From NCBI GenBank assembly GCA_017508965.1, contig JAFWQT010000139.1, forward strand, positions 1 to 37,854: a stretch of 37,854 nucleotides of DNA, given 5' to 3'. The stretch's first letter is position 1. Every line of letters begins with the position of its first letter. Below, piece after piece: positions 22,805-31,368 of the stretch. The notes beneath the pieces were generated by a model. It was not told the origin of the DNA. It was given only the letters and a program-made list of their open reading frames with translations, and did no database searches. The stretch is from Prevotella sp. GTDB lineage: Bacteria > Bacteroidota > Bacteroidia > Bacteroidales > Bacteroidaceae. The translations under genes were made by a program, and so were the position numbers.

Positions 22805-23884
22805 ATGAGCAACCAAAAAGAAAACAAGCGCCTCGCGTCGCTCGACGTGCTCAGAGGCATCACCGTGGCAGGAATGATTCTGGTGAACAACGAGGCGGGA
22901 GACACCTTCACGCCATTGGCACACTCTAAATGGAACGGCATGACGCCCTGCGACTTGGTGTTTCCCTTCTTCCTTTATATCATGGGAATCTCCACGTTTC
23001 TTTCGTTGCGCAAATTCGGATTCAAATGGTCGCCGGCGGTGGCGCGGAAGATTGCAAAGCGCACCATACTGATTTTCCTTATCGGACTCGGCATTAACTG
23101 GCTGAGCAACGTAGTAGGAGGCGACTGGGGACTGGGGAATCTGCGCATCATGGCGGTGCTGCAGCGCATAGCGCTCTGCTACTGTGCGGTCTCGCTGCTG
23201 GCGCTCTTCGTCAATCATAAGTACAGCCTCCACATCGCCATCGGGCTGCTGGCCATCTATACCGTCATATTGTTGCTGGGCAACGGCTATGCCACAGACG
23301 CTTCAAACATAGCGCTGTGCATAGACAAGGCCATTCTGGGCGGCAACCACTTGTACACCCACTCCCCCATCGACCCCGAAGGACTGTTGGGCACCATCCC
23401 GGCCATCGCCCACACGCTGATAGGCTTCTGGTGCGGACGGGCCATGATGCAGGCGGAAAGCACCAGCGAAAAGGTATTGCGTTTCCTGCTCGCCGGGGCA
23501 GTCCTTGTGTTCGCGGGTTATCTGCTTTCCTACGGATTGCCGCTGAACAAGAGTATCTGGAGCCCAAGTTTTACGCTGATGACCACGGGACTTGCTTCGC
23601 TGCTGCAAGGCATTCTGATGTACACCATCGACATTAAAAACCACCGCAACTGGACTACCCCATTCCTGGTGTTTGGCGTCAATCCGTTGTTCCTCTATGT
23701 GCTGAGCGAAGTGATGGCGATAGTTTGCTGGAATGTCGGACTTTACAGCATGCTCAACAACGGAATTCATGCTATAGTCACCAATAACCAATGGGCATCG
23801 CTCTGCTTCGCATTGGTCATCGTAACAGTATGCGGTCTCATAGGCTGGTGGCTCTATAAGCGCAAGATATTTATTAAGATTTGA
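22805..23884 (+). CDS. HGSNAT/NagX-like membrane acyltransferase
   Basis: A 359-residue polytopic membrane protein of the COG4299 group, related to human heparan-alpha-glucosaminide N-acetyltransferase and to bacterial NagX. The family N terminus is clear: RLASLDVLRGITVAGMILVNN (abridged, about 9-29) followed by WNGMTPCDLVFPFFLYIMG at about 43-61 and a basic loop RKIAKRTILIF. About ten hydrophobic segments follow. In the known relatives a cytoplasmic acetyl group is carried across the membrane to a glucosamine, or the protein aids N-acetylglucosamine use. The PIG-L gene across the inverted repeat has an amino-sugar connection too, though it is on the other strand. Confidence 0.82.
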   Translation: MSNQKENKRLASLDVLRGITVAGMILVNNEAGDTFTPLAHSKWNGMTPCDLVFPFFLYIMGISTFLSLRKFGFKWSPAVARKIAKRTILIFLIGLGINWLSNVVGGDWGLGNLRIMAVLQRIALCYCAVSLLALFVNHKYSLHIAIGLLAIYTVILLLGNGYATDASNIALCIDKAILGGNHLYTHSPIDPEGLLGTIPAIAHTLIGFWCGRAMMQAESTSEKVLRFLLAGAVLVFAGYLLSYGLPLNKSIWSPSFTLMTTGLASLLQGILMYTIDIKNHRNWTTPFLVFGVNPLFLYVLSEVMAIVCWNVGLYSMLNNGIHAIVTNNQWASLCFALVIVTVCGLIGWWLYKRKIFIKI

Positions 23885-23892
23885 TTTAATGT

Positions 23893-24002
23893 AGAATGTA
23901 GAGTGTAGAATGTAGAATTATGATAACCGGGCAAGCCCAGAATCTGTGCTAAAAACTGCCTATAAAAGTAATCATAATTCTACATTCTACACTCTACATT
24001 CT
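23893..24002. repeat. Perfect 32-bp inverted repeat made of heptamer units
   Basis: Arms 23893-23924 and 23971-24002 are perfect reverse complements over 32 bp, with a 46-bp spacer. The left arm is built of GTAGAAT/GTAGAGT heptamers ending in TATGAT, as in the array at 1505-1601. The element fills the gap between two convergent genes (stops at 23884 and 24009), so transcripts from either side would fold a 32-bp stem. There is no U-tract of the classical terminator kind. Confidence 0.85.
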
Positions 24003-24008
24003 CAATTA

Positions 24009-25157
24009 TCAAAACCGGTATTCCACGAAAGCCTCCATGGCCTCGTAGCATGCCAGTCCTAAGCGGTCGTAGGCTTGGGCTGTTTCACGGTTACGGTCTT
24101 CGGCACGCTGCCAGAACAGGCGCTCATCGTTGCCGAGGAAGGGAGCACTCTCCATCTGACTCTGATGCTTCAGAATGGCATTCCGCTTTTCACGGAGTTC
24201 CTCGGGACTCATGGGAACGCACATCTCAATATCTGCCACATCCCATTCGGCCCAGGCGCCACGATACATCCAAATGCGGCAGTCGGCCACCCATGCTGCG
24301 CCCGCTTTCTTCTCTTCGTCAACGGCAGCCAGCACGGCATCGGTGCATTTGCGGTGGGTGCCATGAGGATCGGCAAGGTCGGCAGCCACATAAACCTGAT
24401 GCGGCTTAATGTCGGCCAACAGTCGGCGGATGGGTTCCACGTCGCGCTCCGTCATGGGCAGTTTCTCTATTTTACCGCTTTCATAGAAAGGCAGCTCAAG
24501 GAAATGAATATGACTGCCGGGAATACCATTGTAGGCACAAGCCAGTCGAGCCTCGCCCTGGCGTATCAGACTCTTCACGGCCAACACCTGGGCTGACTCC
24601 GCTTCGTTGTCGTTTCTTTCGCGAAGTTCCGCCAGCACCTTCTGGCAGCAGTCGACAATAGTCTGGTCGGCACCGTCGAAGAGGTTTTGGAAACCTTTCA
24701 CGAAATGCAGGTAGCGGCGCACTTCCTCGTTATCAACGGCAATGTCGCCGCTGGTCTCGTAGGCCACATGCACTTCGTTTTCCTGCTGAATAAGCCGGCG
24801 GATGGTTCCTCCCATCGAGATTACATCGTCGTCGGGATGCGGCGAAAACACGATGACGCGCTTGGGGAACGGGAAAGCGCGCTCAGGACGCGTAGTGTCG
24901 TCGGCATTTGGCTTGCCGCCTGGCCATCCCGTGATGGTGTGCTGCAGTTCGTTGAACACCTCGATATTGACCAATGCTGCCGAGCCAAACTTCTCCACCC
25001 AATGCATCATTCCATGTTCGGCATAGTCCCTGGTGGAAAGTTTCAGCAGCGGTTTACCCGCAGCCTGGCATAAATTCACGATATCGCGTCTGAGGGGATA
25101 TCTGTCGGTAGTGATGGTTGACGTAAGATTAAGGTTCATACAGGTATAGTTTTTCAT
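24009..25157 (-). CDS. PIG-L (LmbE) family deacetylase, like the C-terminal half of NagB/PIG-L fusions
   Basis: A 382-residue protein with a PIG-L N-deacetylase domain from about residue 95: zinc motif SPHPDDD (about 105-111), VHVAYETSGDIAV, and DPHGTHRKC (about 263-271). In Bacteroides the same sequence is normally the C-terminal part of a protein of roughly 660 residues whose N-terminal half is NagB glucosamine-6-phosphate deaminase. The first 90 residues here, including NELQHTITGWPGGKPNADD, correspond to the linker region of that fusion, and the deaminase domain itself is missing. The ATG overlaps the upstream stop by 4 bp, so this is a real start, not a decayed gene. Substrate unknown; an amino sugar is plausible. 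Confidence 0.8.
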   Translation of the reverse strand: MKNYTCMNLNLTSTITTDRYPLRRDIVNLCQAAGKPLLKLSTRDYAEHGMMHWVEKFGSAALVNIEVFNELQHTITGWPGGKPNADDTTRPERAFPFPKRVIVFSPHPDDDVISMGGTIRRLIQQENEVHVAYETSGDIAVDNEEVRRYLHFVKGFQNLFDGADQTIVDCCQKVLAELRERNDNEAESAQVLAVKSLIRQGEARLACAYNGIPGSHIHFLELPFYESGKIEKLPMTERDVEPIRRLLADIKPHQVYVAADLADPHGTHRKCTDAVLAAVDEEKKAGAAWVADCRIWMYRGAWAEWDVADIEMCVPMSPEELREKRNAILKHQSQMESAPFLGNDERLFWQRAEDRNRETAQAYDRLGLACYEAMEAFVEYRF

Positions 25158-25531
25158 TTCACATTAGTCACCAACCCATAGCATGCCAGGGCCGACAACG
25201 TGACAACCGTGGCGAATGCCGATGCCAACGACAGCTGCGAAACGCTGGTCACGGTATCGGCAAAGAGTCCCTGGAAAGACCCCATCAGGGCAACCCACCC
25301 CTTGGTGAGAATAAAGACGGCCACGAGTGCGACGGCACATACCGCCGTCCATATTCTGCTCAGCCGTACCGAACTGTCGGGCAGCCGGCGCATCACCCTG
25401 CTGGAGAATCCCTGGTCGGGTACGTCGAAAGTCTGTTCGGCAAAGAACTTCCCGATGAGTTCCTCGTCGGAAGGCTGCAATACCTGCTCCAGATGATCTG
25501 CTATATTGTCTTTTATCTTATCCATATCCAT
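25154..25531 (-). CDS. Small membrane protein, possible anti-sigma factor (DUF5056-like)
   Basis: A 125-residue protein with a soluble N-terminal part (1-55, with DEELIGKFFAEQ and PDQGFSSRVMRRLP) and two hydrophobic segments (about 60-80 and 98-120). Proteins of this shape, of the DUF5056 kind, follow ECF sigma factor genes in Bacteroidales. It overlaps the end of the sigma gene by 14 bp (8 bp if the ATG at 25525 is used) and the PIG-L gene by 4 bp. I infer an anti-sigma role from position and topology only. Confidence 0.65.
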   Translation of the reverse strand: MDMDKIKDNIADHLEQVLQPSDEELIGKFFAEQTFDVPDQGFSSRVMRRLPDSSVRLSRIWTAVCAVALVAVFILTKGWVALMGSFQGLFADTVTSVSQLSLASAFATVVTLSALACYGLVTNVK

Positions 25532-26048
25532 TGTTTTTAAGATAGTTGGCTAATTGTTTCTTCCCTCTCGAAAGGTGCGACTTGACGGTGCCTTGCGGCA
25601 GTTGCATGATATCGGCGATTTCATCTATCGGCAATCCGTCGATGAGCTGCATGGTGATGCAGGTGCGCTCGTCGGGTTTCAGCAACGCAAGCGCCTTATA
25701 GAGGTCCATCTTCAGTCCTGCAGGCGGTTCGCTTGAAAATCTTGCGACCTGCTGGTCCACGTCGGTGGTTTGTTTGAGCGACCTGCGGTAGTCGTAGAGC
25801 ACATTATAGGCAATGCGCATCAGCCACGTCTGGAATCCCGCCATGCCCTTGAAGGAGGCTATTCGGGTGTAGGCCTTGATGAAGGTGTCTTGCGCCAAAT
25901 CATCGCTCAGCTGTGTATCTCCCAAAGTCTGTGCCAAGAAGAAACGCCTTACAGGCGACTGATATTTCCTGACAAGCTGGTCGAAAGCCCGCTTGTTGTG
26001 GAATACAGCCACCTGTGCGACGAGAGAGATATCGCTGAGTTGTGCCAT
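25518..26048 (-). CDS. ECF-type RNA polymerase sigma factor
   Basis: A 176-residue sigma-70 family protein of the extracytoplasmic-function type. Region 2 spans about 20-85 with FDQLVRKYQSPVRRFF, the DLAQDTFIKAY helix that binds the -10 element, and FQTWLMRIAYNVLYDYRR. Region 4 spans about 115-170 with LKPDERTCITMQLIDGLP and the helix-turn-helix EIADIMQLPQGTVKSHLSRGKKQL (abridged). It probably directs a stress regulon including its own operon, with the downstream membrane protein as negative regulator. Confidence 0.95.
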   Translation of the reverse strand: MAQLSDISLVAQVAVFHNKRAFDQLVRKYQSPVRRFFLAQTLGDTQLSDDLAQDTFIKAYTRIASFKGMAGFQTWLMRIAYNVLYDYRRSLKQTTDVDQQVARFSSEPPAGLKMDLYKALALLKPDERTCITMQLIDGLPIDEIADIMQLPQGTVKSHLSRGKKQLANYLKNNGYG

Positions 26049-26069
26049 TACCTATCGACCGTCATCTGA

Positions 26070-26261
26070 TTACTGCTTTGGCGGAATAACCAGCCACAAC
26101 ACCGGATAGAGTATGATGCCGCAGAAGGCCGTGAACAGCGTGAGTACTGCGTAGGCCACGCGAAGCACCGTGGGGTCGAGGTCTAAATACTCTGCAATTC
26201 CTGCGCAAACGCCACCCAGGATGCGGTCGTTCGAACGATAAAGTCTTTTATAGTTGCTCAT
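26070..26261 (-). CDS. PspC domain membrane protein
   Basis: A 63-residue protein that is essentially one PspC domain: RSNDRILGGVCAGIAEYL (about 9-26), DPTVLRVAYAVL, and a C-terminal hydrophobic segment ending LYPVLWLVIPPKQ. PspC proteins sit in the inner membrane and take part in envelope-stress responses. Located 21 bp upstream of the ECF sigma gene in the same direction, consistent with a shared envelope-stress role. Confidence 0.92.
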   Translation of the reverse strand: MSNYKRLYRSNDRILGGVCAGIAEYLDLDPTVLRVAYAVLTLFTAFCGIILYPVLWLVIPPKQ

Positions 26262-26323
26262 TTTTATTTAATTGAGATTTAATGATTTAGAATTGAAAAT
26301 GATGATTACTTAGGGAGGGAATT

Positions 26324-26342
26324 CCGGCGGTGAGACCGCCGG
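26324..26342 (-). promoter_or_regulatory. Perfect GC hairpin between the DUF6249-like gene and pspC
   Basis: CCGGCGGT and ACCGCCGG form a perfect 8-bp stem with a GAG loop, 21 bp after the stop codon of the DUF6249-like gene. There is no T-run after it on the - strand, so it looks more like a stabilising or attenuating stem than a complete intrinsic terminator. Confidence 0.45.
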
Positions 26343-26363
26343 ACACCTGACGCCGGGAGGGCA

Positions 26364-27041
26364 TTACGCCTCGGGCGAATCAGAGGCTGTGATGTCGCTG
26401 TCATCCTTCTTTCTTGAAGTACGGCTGATGATGGCCTGGCCTGCGCCATAGAATGCCATGACGACACCAATACCCTGCAACAGGTCGCCGATGAAGAAGT
26501 AGCCGCAGGCAATCAGTCCCAGTCCCAGGAAGAGATTCCGGATGCCTTTGGTCCAGAGGTCGCCATCGGTTTCGGCCGGAGCGCGAAGTGCTTCTTGCGG
26601 AATGGGCTGACCGGTCTCCATTGCCTTTTCGGCGAGTTTCAGCCGCTGGTTGCGATTTCTCACCAACAGCCAGATAATCGCGATAATGGCAATCAGCGGA
26701 GCCAGAAGGATGATGAGAAGGAAGAGAATGCCGAAGATGGCCACAAGCGTGCCGCCCACACCGACATTCACCAGATTGTTGAGTGCCGAGAACGGATCGT
26801 CTTCGAAGTCTTCGTCCCAGTTGCTATGCTGAACGGTGATGGGCGTTGTGCCGGCAGTGTCCACGCTTGTGGTGTCACTATAGGCAACAAGGCCCATGGT
26901 ATCCTCAACGACAGTCTTGTCGTTGGTGCTACTGTTCGTGGTAACCGTCACGCTCTGGTGGTGACGATGTTTTTGTCCCGATGCCTCAGCGGTGGTTGCC
27001 AGCGTGAGGAGCATCATCATTGCTATCAGACTTTTCTTCAT
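26364..27041 (-). CDS. DUF6249-like membrane protein with signal peptide
   Basis: A 225-residue envelope protein. It has a signal peptide (about 1-20, ending AEASG), a polar exported stretch rich in Thr and Ser (21-92, with a His-rich KHRHHQS), a long hydrophobic segment (about 95-126), a cytoplasmic stretch with QRLKLAEKAMETGQPIP, and two further hydrophobic segments (about 165-205). This layout matches the DUF6249 family, commonly found near PspC and ECF sigma genes in Bacteroidales. The function is unknown. It is the first gene of this leftward operon. Confidence 0.75.
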   Translation of the reverse strand: MKKSLIAMMMLLTLATTAEASGQKHRHHQSVTVTTNSSTNDKTVVEDTMGLVAYSDTTSVDTAGTTPITVQHSNWDEDFEDDPFSALNNLVNVGVGGTLVAIFGILFLLIILLAPLIAIIAIIWLLVRNRNQRLKLAEKAMETGQPIPQEALRAPAETDGDLWTKGIRNLFLGLGLIACGYFFIGDLLQGIGVVMAFYGAGQAIISRTSRKKDDSDITASDSPEA

Positions 27042-27084
27042 TTTCTTAAGGTTTTAAAATGGATTATTTGCCTGTTAGACGATG

Positions 27085-27092
27085 CAAAGATA
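27085..27092 (-). promoter_or_regulatory. Probable -7 element for the DUF6249-pspC-sigma operon
   Basis: The - strand reads TATCTTTG, a TAnnTTTG match 44 bp upstream of the start codon at 27041. Without a clear -33 box it could be weak or dependent on an activator; an ECF-dependent promoter may also exist but I cannot recognise it. Confidence 0.5.
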
Positions 27093-27165
27093 ATAAAAGT
27101 TGCACGAATACGTTATTTTTTTATAAGAAAGTTGAGTCTGGCACTTGGTTCAAAAAAGTTTTTTG

Positions 27166-27173
27166 TAATTTTG
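27166..27173 (+). promoter_or_regulatory. Probable -7 element for dsbD-rsmF-thyA-folA
   Basis: TAATTTTG fits TAnnTTTG, with a weak CTTG at 27144-27147 as a possible -33 element (18-bp spacing). Transcription would start near 27179, 13 bases before the first candidate ATG (27192) and 28 before the second (27207). Confidence 0.55.
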
Positions 27174-27206
27174 ACGACAATTATTAAAATAATGCTGAAC
27201 AACTAT

Positions 27207-29315
27207 ATGAAAAGAACTGCAAGTTTGCTCCTTATTATAATGGTGACGCTGACGGCCTTGGCGCAGATGCACGACCCCGTCCACTTCTCGGTAAGCCAGA
27301 AGAAGGTATCGGCCACAGAGGTGGATGTTGTCTTCACAGGAAAAATCGATGCCGGTTGGCACGTCTACTCCACCGACCTCCCGTCGGACGGTCCCATTGC
27401 GGCCACGCTGACCACCGACAAAGCCGAGGGAGCGAAAGCCCAGGGGAAACTGAAGGCGCAAGGCGGCGAAAAGGAACAATTCGACCCGTTGTTCAATATG
27501 AAGGTGCGCTTTTTCGAAAACAGCGTGATCTTCGTTCAGCGCTATAAGATTACCGGCGAGAAATACGACATCAAAGGATTCCTGGAATACGGTGCCTGCA
27601 ACGACCGCAACTGCATGCCTCCCACCCAGGTGGAATTCAACTTCCAGGGAGAGGGCGTGAAAAACAATGCCAAGGACGAAAAGCAGGAAAAACCGGCACT
27701 GGAAAACAGCGGAAAGACAGAAGAGAGCCTGCTGCCCGCCATTCCCGCAAAGGATACCCTGAAAGCAAACGACAAACCGGCAACCGACACAACGGCCATC
27801 GTCACGAACGCCTCAGCCGGTATCGGCACACCGCTGTGGGCACCCGTCACCAGCGAACTACAGCAATTAGGCAGCCAAGAAGAAGGCAGCCGTTCGTGGC
27901 TCTATATCTTCCTGATGGGATTTGCCGGCGGACTGCTGGCGCTCTTCACCCCCTGCGTGTGGCCCATCATTCCCATGACGGTCAGTTTCTTCCTGAAACG
28001 CTCTAAAGACGACAAGCGCAAAGGCATACGCGACGCCATCACCTACGGACTTTCCATTATCGCGGTCTATTTGGGATTGGGACTGCTCATCACGGCCCTC
28101 TTCGGTGCCTCGTCGCTGAACGCCCTGGCCACGAATGCCGTCTTCAACATTTTCTTCTTCCTGCTGCTCGTGGTGTTTGCCCTCAGTTTCTTCGGATGGT
28201 TCGAACTGCGCCTGCCCTCGAAGTGGAGCAATGCCGTCGACAACAAGGCCAGCAGCACCAGCGGACTGCTCTCCATCTTCCTTATGGCCTTCACGCTGAC
28301 ACTGGTAAGCTTCTCATGCACAGGTCCCATCATCGGATTCCTTCTGGTGGAAGTCAGCACCCAAAACAGCATCATCGGTCCTGCCATCGGCATGCTGGGA
28401 TTTGCGCTGGCACTGGCCCTGCCCTTCACGCTCTTTGCCCTCTTCCCTACCTGGCTGAAACAGGCACCGAAGTCGGGTTCCTGGATGAACATCCTGAAAG
28501 TGTCGTTGGGTTTCATCGAACTGGCATTCGCCCTGAAATTCTTCTCCGTCGCCGACCTTGCCTATGGCTGGCGACTGCTCGACCGCGAGGTGTTCCTTGT
28601 TTTGTGGATAGTGATTTTCGCCATGCTGGGCGCCTATCTCGTGGGATGGCTGCGCTTCCAGAGCGATGAACCGCTGCCCGTGGCAATCTCTGAGACGGGT
28701 GAACCCTGCTCACCGAAAGCTCGCCCCGTGGGTTGCATCATGCTCGGCATGATATCGCTGGCATTTGCCCTCTATATGGTTCCCGGACTGTGGGGTGCGC
28801 CCTGCAAAGCCGTGAGTGCATTTGCGCCGCCCATGAGCACACAGGACTTCAACCTATATAAAGCCAACGAGGTGCGCGCCCACTTCACCGACTACGACGA
28901 AGGCATGGCCGCCGCCAAGTCGGCAGGCAAGCCCGTTCTTATCGACTTCACCGGCTTCGGCTGCGTGAACTGCCGCAAGATGGAGGCTGCCGTTTGGACC
29001 GACCCATCGGTAAGCAGCATGCTTTCCGACGACTACGTGCTCATCTCGCTGTTTGTCGACGACAAGACACCCCTGCCCGAGCCCCTGCAGATTACCGAAA
29101 ACGGAAAGGAGCGCACATTGCGCACCGTGGGCGACAAATGGAGCTACCTGCAGCGCAGCAAGTTCGGAGCCAATGCACAGCCTTTCTACGTGGCACTCGA
29201 CAACGATGGTCACCCGCTGACTGGCAGCTACAGCTACGACGAAGACATTGCAAAATACACCGAGTTCCTCGGTCAGGGAATAGACAACTTCAAAAAACTA
29301 CAGGCACAGCCGTGA
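27207..29315 (+). CDS. dsbD: Thiol:disulfide interchange protein DsbD
   Basis: Inner-membrane protein that passes electrons from cytoplasmic thioredoxin to the periplasm. After a signal peptide (1-20) comes the N-terminal periplasmic domain with its cysteine pair (Cys131, Cys136 in GACNDRNCMPP), then a transmembrane core of about eight helices with Cys250 (FTPCVWPIIP) and Cys371 (SFSCTGPIIG), and a C-terminal thioredoxin domain with CVNC (Cys586, Cys589). A low-complexity linker (about 150-205) is rich in K, E and T. I prefer the ATG at 27207 (702 residues) since the signal peptide begins there; ATG 27192 would add five residues. In-frame sequence further upstream overlaps the divergent gene and is not coding. 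Confidence 0.95.
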   Translation: MKRTASLLLIIMVTLTALAQMHDPVHFSVSQKKVSATEVDVVFTGKIDAGWHVYSTDLPSDGPIAATLTTDKAEGAKAQGKLKAQGGEKEQFDPLFNMKVRFFENSVIFVQRYKITGEKYDIKGFLEYGACNDRNCMPPTQVEFNFQGEGVKNNAKDEKQEKPALENSGKTEESLLPAIPAKDTLKANDKPATDTTAIVTNASAGIGTPLWAPVTSELQQLGSQEEGSRSWLYIFLMGFAGGLLALFTPCVWPIIPMTVSFFLKRSKDDKRKGIRDAITYGLSIIAVYLGLGLLITALFGASSLNALATNAVFNIFFFLLLVVFALSFFGWFELRLPSKWSNAVDNKASSTSGLLSIFLMAFTLTLVSFSCTGPIIGFLLVEVSTQNSIIGPAIGMLGFALALALPFTLFALFPTWLKQAPKSGSWMNILKVSLGFIELAFALKFFSVADLAYGWRLLDREVFLVLWIVIFAMLGAYLVGWLRFQSDEPLPVAISETGEPCSPKARPVGCIMLGMISLAFALYMVPGLWGAPCKAVSAFAPPMSTQDFNLYKANEVRAHFTDYDEGMAAAKSAGKPVLIDFTGFGCVNCRKMEAAVWTDPSVSSMLSDDYVLISLFVDDKTPLPEPLQITENGKERTLRTVGDKWSYLQRSKFGANAQPFYVALDNDGHPLTGSYSYDEDIAKYTEFLGQGIDNFKKLQAQP

Positions 29316-30535
29316 CCCCATTACCCAAGGACTTCACAGAACAGACGCAGGCCATCTTCGGCGACGAACTCTGGAACGACTTTCTCCGCGCCATGCAGGA
29401 AGAGCCGCCCGTGAGCATACGCCTGAATCCCTACAGACTGAGCAACCTGTGGACGGTCATCGGCGGCCAGCCAGTGCCCTGGTGCCACCACGGCTACTAT
29501 CTGGCCTCGCGCCCGCAGTTCACCTTCGACCCACTGCTACATGCCGGTGCCTACTATGTGCAGGAAGCCTCATCGATGTTTCTCGACGAAGTGCTGCGGC
29601 AGCACATCAACGGTCAAGGCCCCATCACGGCACTCGACCTCTGCGCAGCACCCGGCGGAAAATCCACCCTGCTAAGGACGGCCATCGGTGCCGACGGCAT
29701 ACTGGTGAGCAACGAGCCCAACGGCAAGAGGGCACAGATACTGGCCGAGAACATCCAGAAATGGGGTGCTCCCGGCATGTACGTCACCAACAACTACCCC
29801 GCCTCCTTCAGCAAGAGTGGCATGGCGTTCGACCTGATACTCACCGACGTGCCCTGCTCGGGCGAGGGAATGTTCCGCAAAGACGAGGGAGCCATCACCG
29901 AATGGAGCCTCGAACATGTGCAGAGGTGCAGCCAGCTGCAACGCGAAATAGTGGGCGAAGCCTGGCAATGCCTCCGTCCCGGCGGACTGCTGGTATATTC
30001 CACCTGCACATTCAACACCCACGAGAACGAGGAGAACGTGAAATGGATACTCGAAAACTTCGATGCCGAAATCCTTCCCGTGGAGACGCGACCGGAATGG
30101 AACATCACGGGCTCGCTGCTCCCTGACTTTTCGGCTCCCGTCAGCCGCTTCATCCCCGGAAGAACGCGCGGCGAAGGTCTCTTCATGGCCCCCATCAGGA
30201 AAAAGGGTGATGCCGCGCCTAGGCCATGGCAGAAGAACATGCAAGGAATGCGAAAACTGAAGGTAATCAGCGAAAACCGCCTGCCGGAATCCCTGCCGCA
30301 AGTGGAGCTCACCTACGAACAGGCTCTGCTGTACCTCAGAAGAGAAGCCCTGGCGCTGCCTTCCGACGCGCCCCGCGGCCTGCTCACCGTCAGCTACTTG
30401 GGACTTCCCCTCGGACAGGTAAAGAACATCGGCAGCCGCGCCAACAACCTCTACCCCAAGGAATGGAGAATCAAAAGCACCCATCACGAAGGCAAGACAA
30501 TGGTGCTGGTCCAAAGAACTCCGAATGAACAATAA
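29312..30535 (+). CDS. rsmF: RsmF-type rRNA cytosine-C5 methyltransferase
   Basis: SAM-dependent RNA m5C methyltransferase of the NOL1/NOP2/Sun group, most like RsmF, which modifies 16S rRNA. The SAM-binding motif is [15 protein letters not shown] (107-121), with the two family cysteines at Cys182 ([10 protein letters not shown]) and Cys232 (YSTCTF), the latter being the nucleophile in relatives. A C-terminal PUA-like domain (about 290-407) follows. I assign a GTG start at 29312, overlapping the dsbD stop as GTGA; this gives a normal 407-residue length and the expected N terminus. The longer open frame to 28994 overlaps dsbD by more than 300 bp and has no family support. Confidence 0.88.
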   Translation: MTPLPKDFTEQTQAIFGDELWNDFLRAMQEEPPVSIRLNPYRLSNLWTVIGGQPVPWCHHGYYLASRPQFTFDPLLHAGAYYVQEASSMFLDEVLRQHINGQGPITALDLCAAPGGKSTLLRTAIGADGILVSNEPNGKRAQILAENIQKWGAPGMYVTNNYPASFSKSGMAFDLILTDVPCSGEGMFRKDEGAITEWSLEHVQRCSQLQREIVGEAWQCLRPGGLLVYSTCTFNTHENEENVKWILENFDAEILPVETRPEWNITGSLLPDFSAPVSRFIPGRTRGEGLFMAPIRKKGDAAPRPWQKNMQGMRKLKVISENRLPESLPQVELTYEQALLYLRREALALPSDAPRGLLTVSYLGLPLGQVKNIGSRANNLYPKEWRIKSTHHEGKTMVLVQRTPNEQ

Positions 30536-30552
30536 AAAACAGAAATAAAGAC

Positions 30553-31347
30553 ATGAAACAATACCTCGACATCCTTGACCGCATACTGAAAGAGGGCGTC
30601 AAGAAAGAAGACCGCACGGGAACAGGAACCCTGAGCATTTTCGGCACACAGAGCCGCTACGACCTCTCCGAGGGATTCCCCCTGCTCACCACGAAGAAAC
30701 TGCACCTGAAGTCGATTATCTACGAACTGCTGTGGTTTCTGAAGGGCGACACCAATGTGCACTGGCTGCAAGAGCACGGCGTCAGGATATGGAACGAATG
30801 GGCCGACGAGAACGGAGAACTCGGTCCCGTCTATGGTCACCAGTGGCGCTCGTGGCCCGACTACGATGGCGGCACCATCGACCAGATACGCTACGTGCTC
30901 GACCAGATTGCCAACAACCCCGACTCGCGCCGTATGATAGTCTCGGCATGGAACGTGGCCGAAGTGAACAAGATGGCCCTGCCTCCATGCCACACCATGT
31001 TCCAGTTCTACGTGGCCGACGGCCGTCTGTCGTTGCAGCTCTACCAGCGGTCGGCCGACACCTTCCTCGGCGTTCCCTTCAACATTGCCTCCTACGCGCT
31101 GCTCTGCATGATGATGGCACAGGTGACGGGACTGAAACCCGGCACGTTTGTGCACACCACAGGCGACACCCACCTCTACCTGAACCATCTGGATCAGGCA
31201 CGCCTGCAGCTCACCCGCGAACCGCGCCAGCTGCCCGTGATGAAACTGAACCCCGACGTGAAGTCGCTCTTCGACTTCCAGTACGAGGATTTCCAGCTGG
31301 AAGGCTACGACCCCTGGCCCCACATCAAAGCCGAAGTAAGTGTATAA
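30553..31347 (+). CDS. thyA: Thymidylate synthase
   Basis: Converts dUMP and methylene-tetrahydrofolate to dTMP and dihydrofolate. Length is 264 residues, identical to E. coli ThyA. Visible landmarks are [12 protein letters not shown] (20-31), the catalytic cysteine in [12 protein letters not shown] (Cys146), SWNVAE-type and [18 protein letters not shown] dUMP-binding segments (about 165-185), and the THLYLNH motif. It lies 17 bp after rsmF and directly ahead of folA, which regenerates the tetrahydrofolate that this reaction consumes. Confidence 0.98.
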   Translation: MKQYLDILDRILKEGVKKEDRTGTGTLSIFGTQSRYDLSEGFPLLTTKKLHLKSIIYELLWFLKGDTNVHWLQEHGVRIWNEWADENGELGPVYGHQWRSWPDYDGGTIDQIRYVLDQIANNPDSRRMIVSAWNVAEVNKMALPPCHTMFQFYVADGRLSLQLYQRSADTFLGVPFNIASYALLCMMMAQVTGLKPGTFVHTTGDTHLYLNHLDQARLQLTREPRQLPVMKLNPDVKSLFDFQYEDFQLEGYDPWPHIKAEVSV

Positions 31348-31368
31348 TTCTAAATTGATATTTTTCCC

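Noticed and set aside
26595-27191. 200-residue upstream extension of dsbD
   Set aside because: It runs antisense through the DUF6249-like gene and across the intergenic promoters; the signal peptide begins at 27207.
28994-29311. Long N-terminal extension of the rRNA methyltransferase frame
   Set aside because: It overlaps dsbD coding DNA in another frame and has no family resemblance; the GTG at 29312 in a GTGA overlap gives the normal length.
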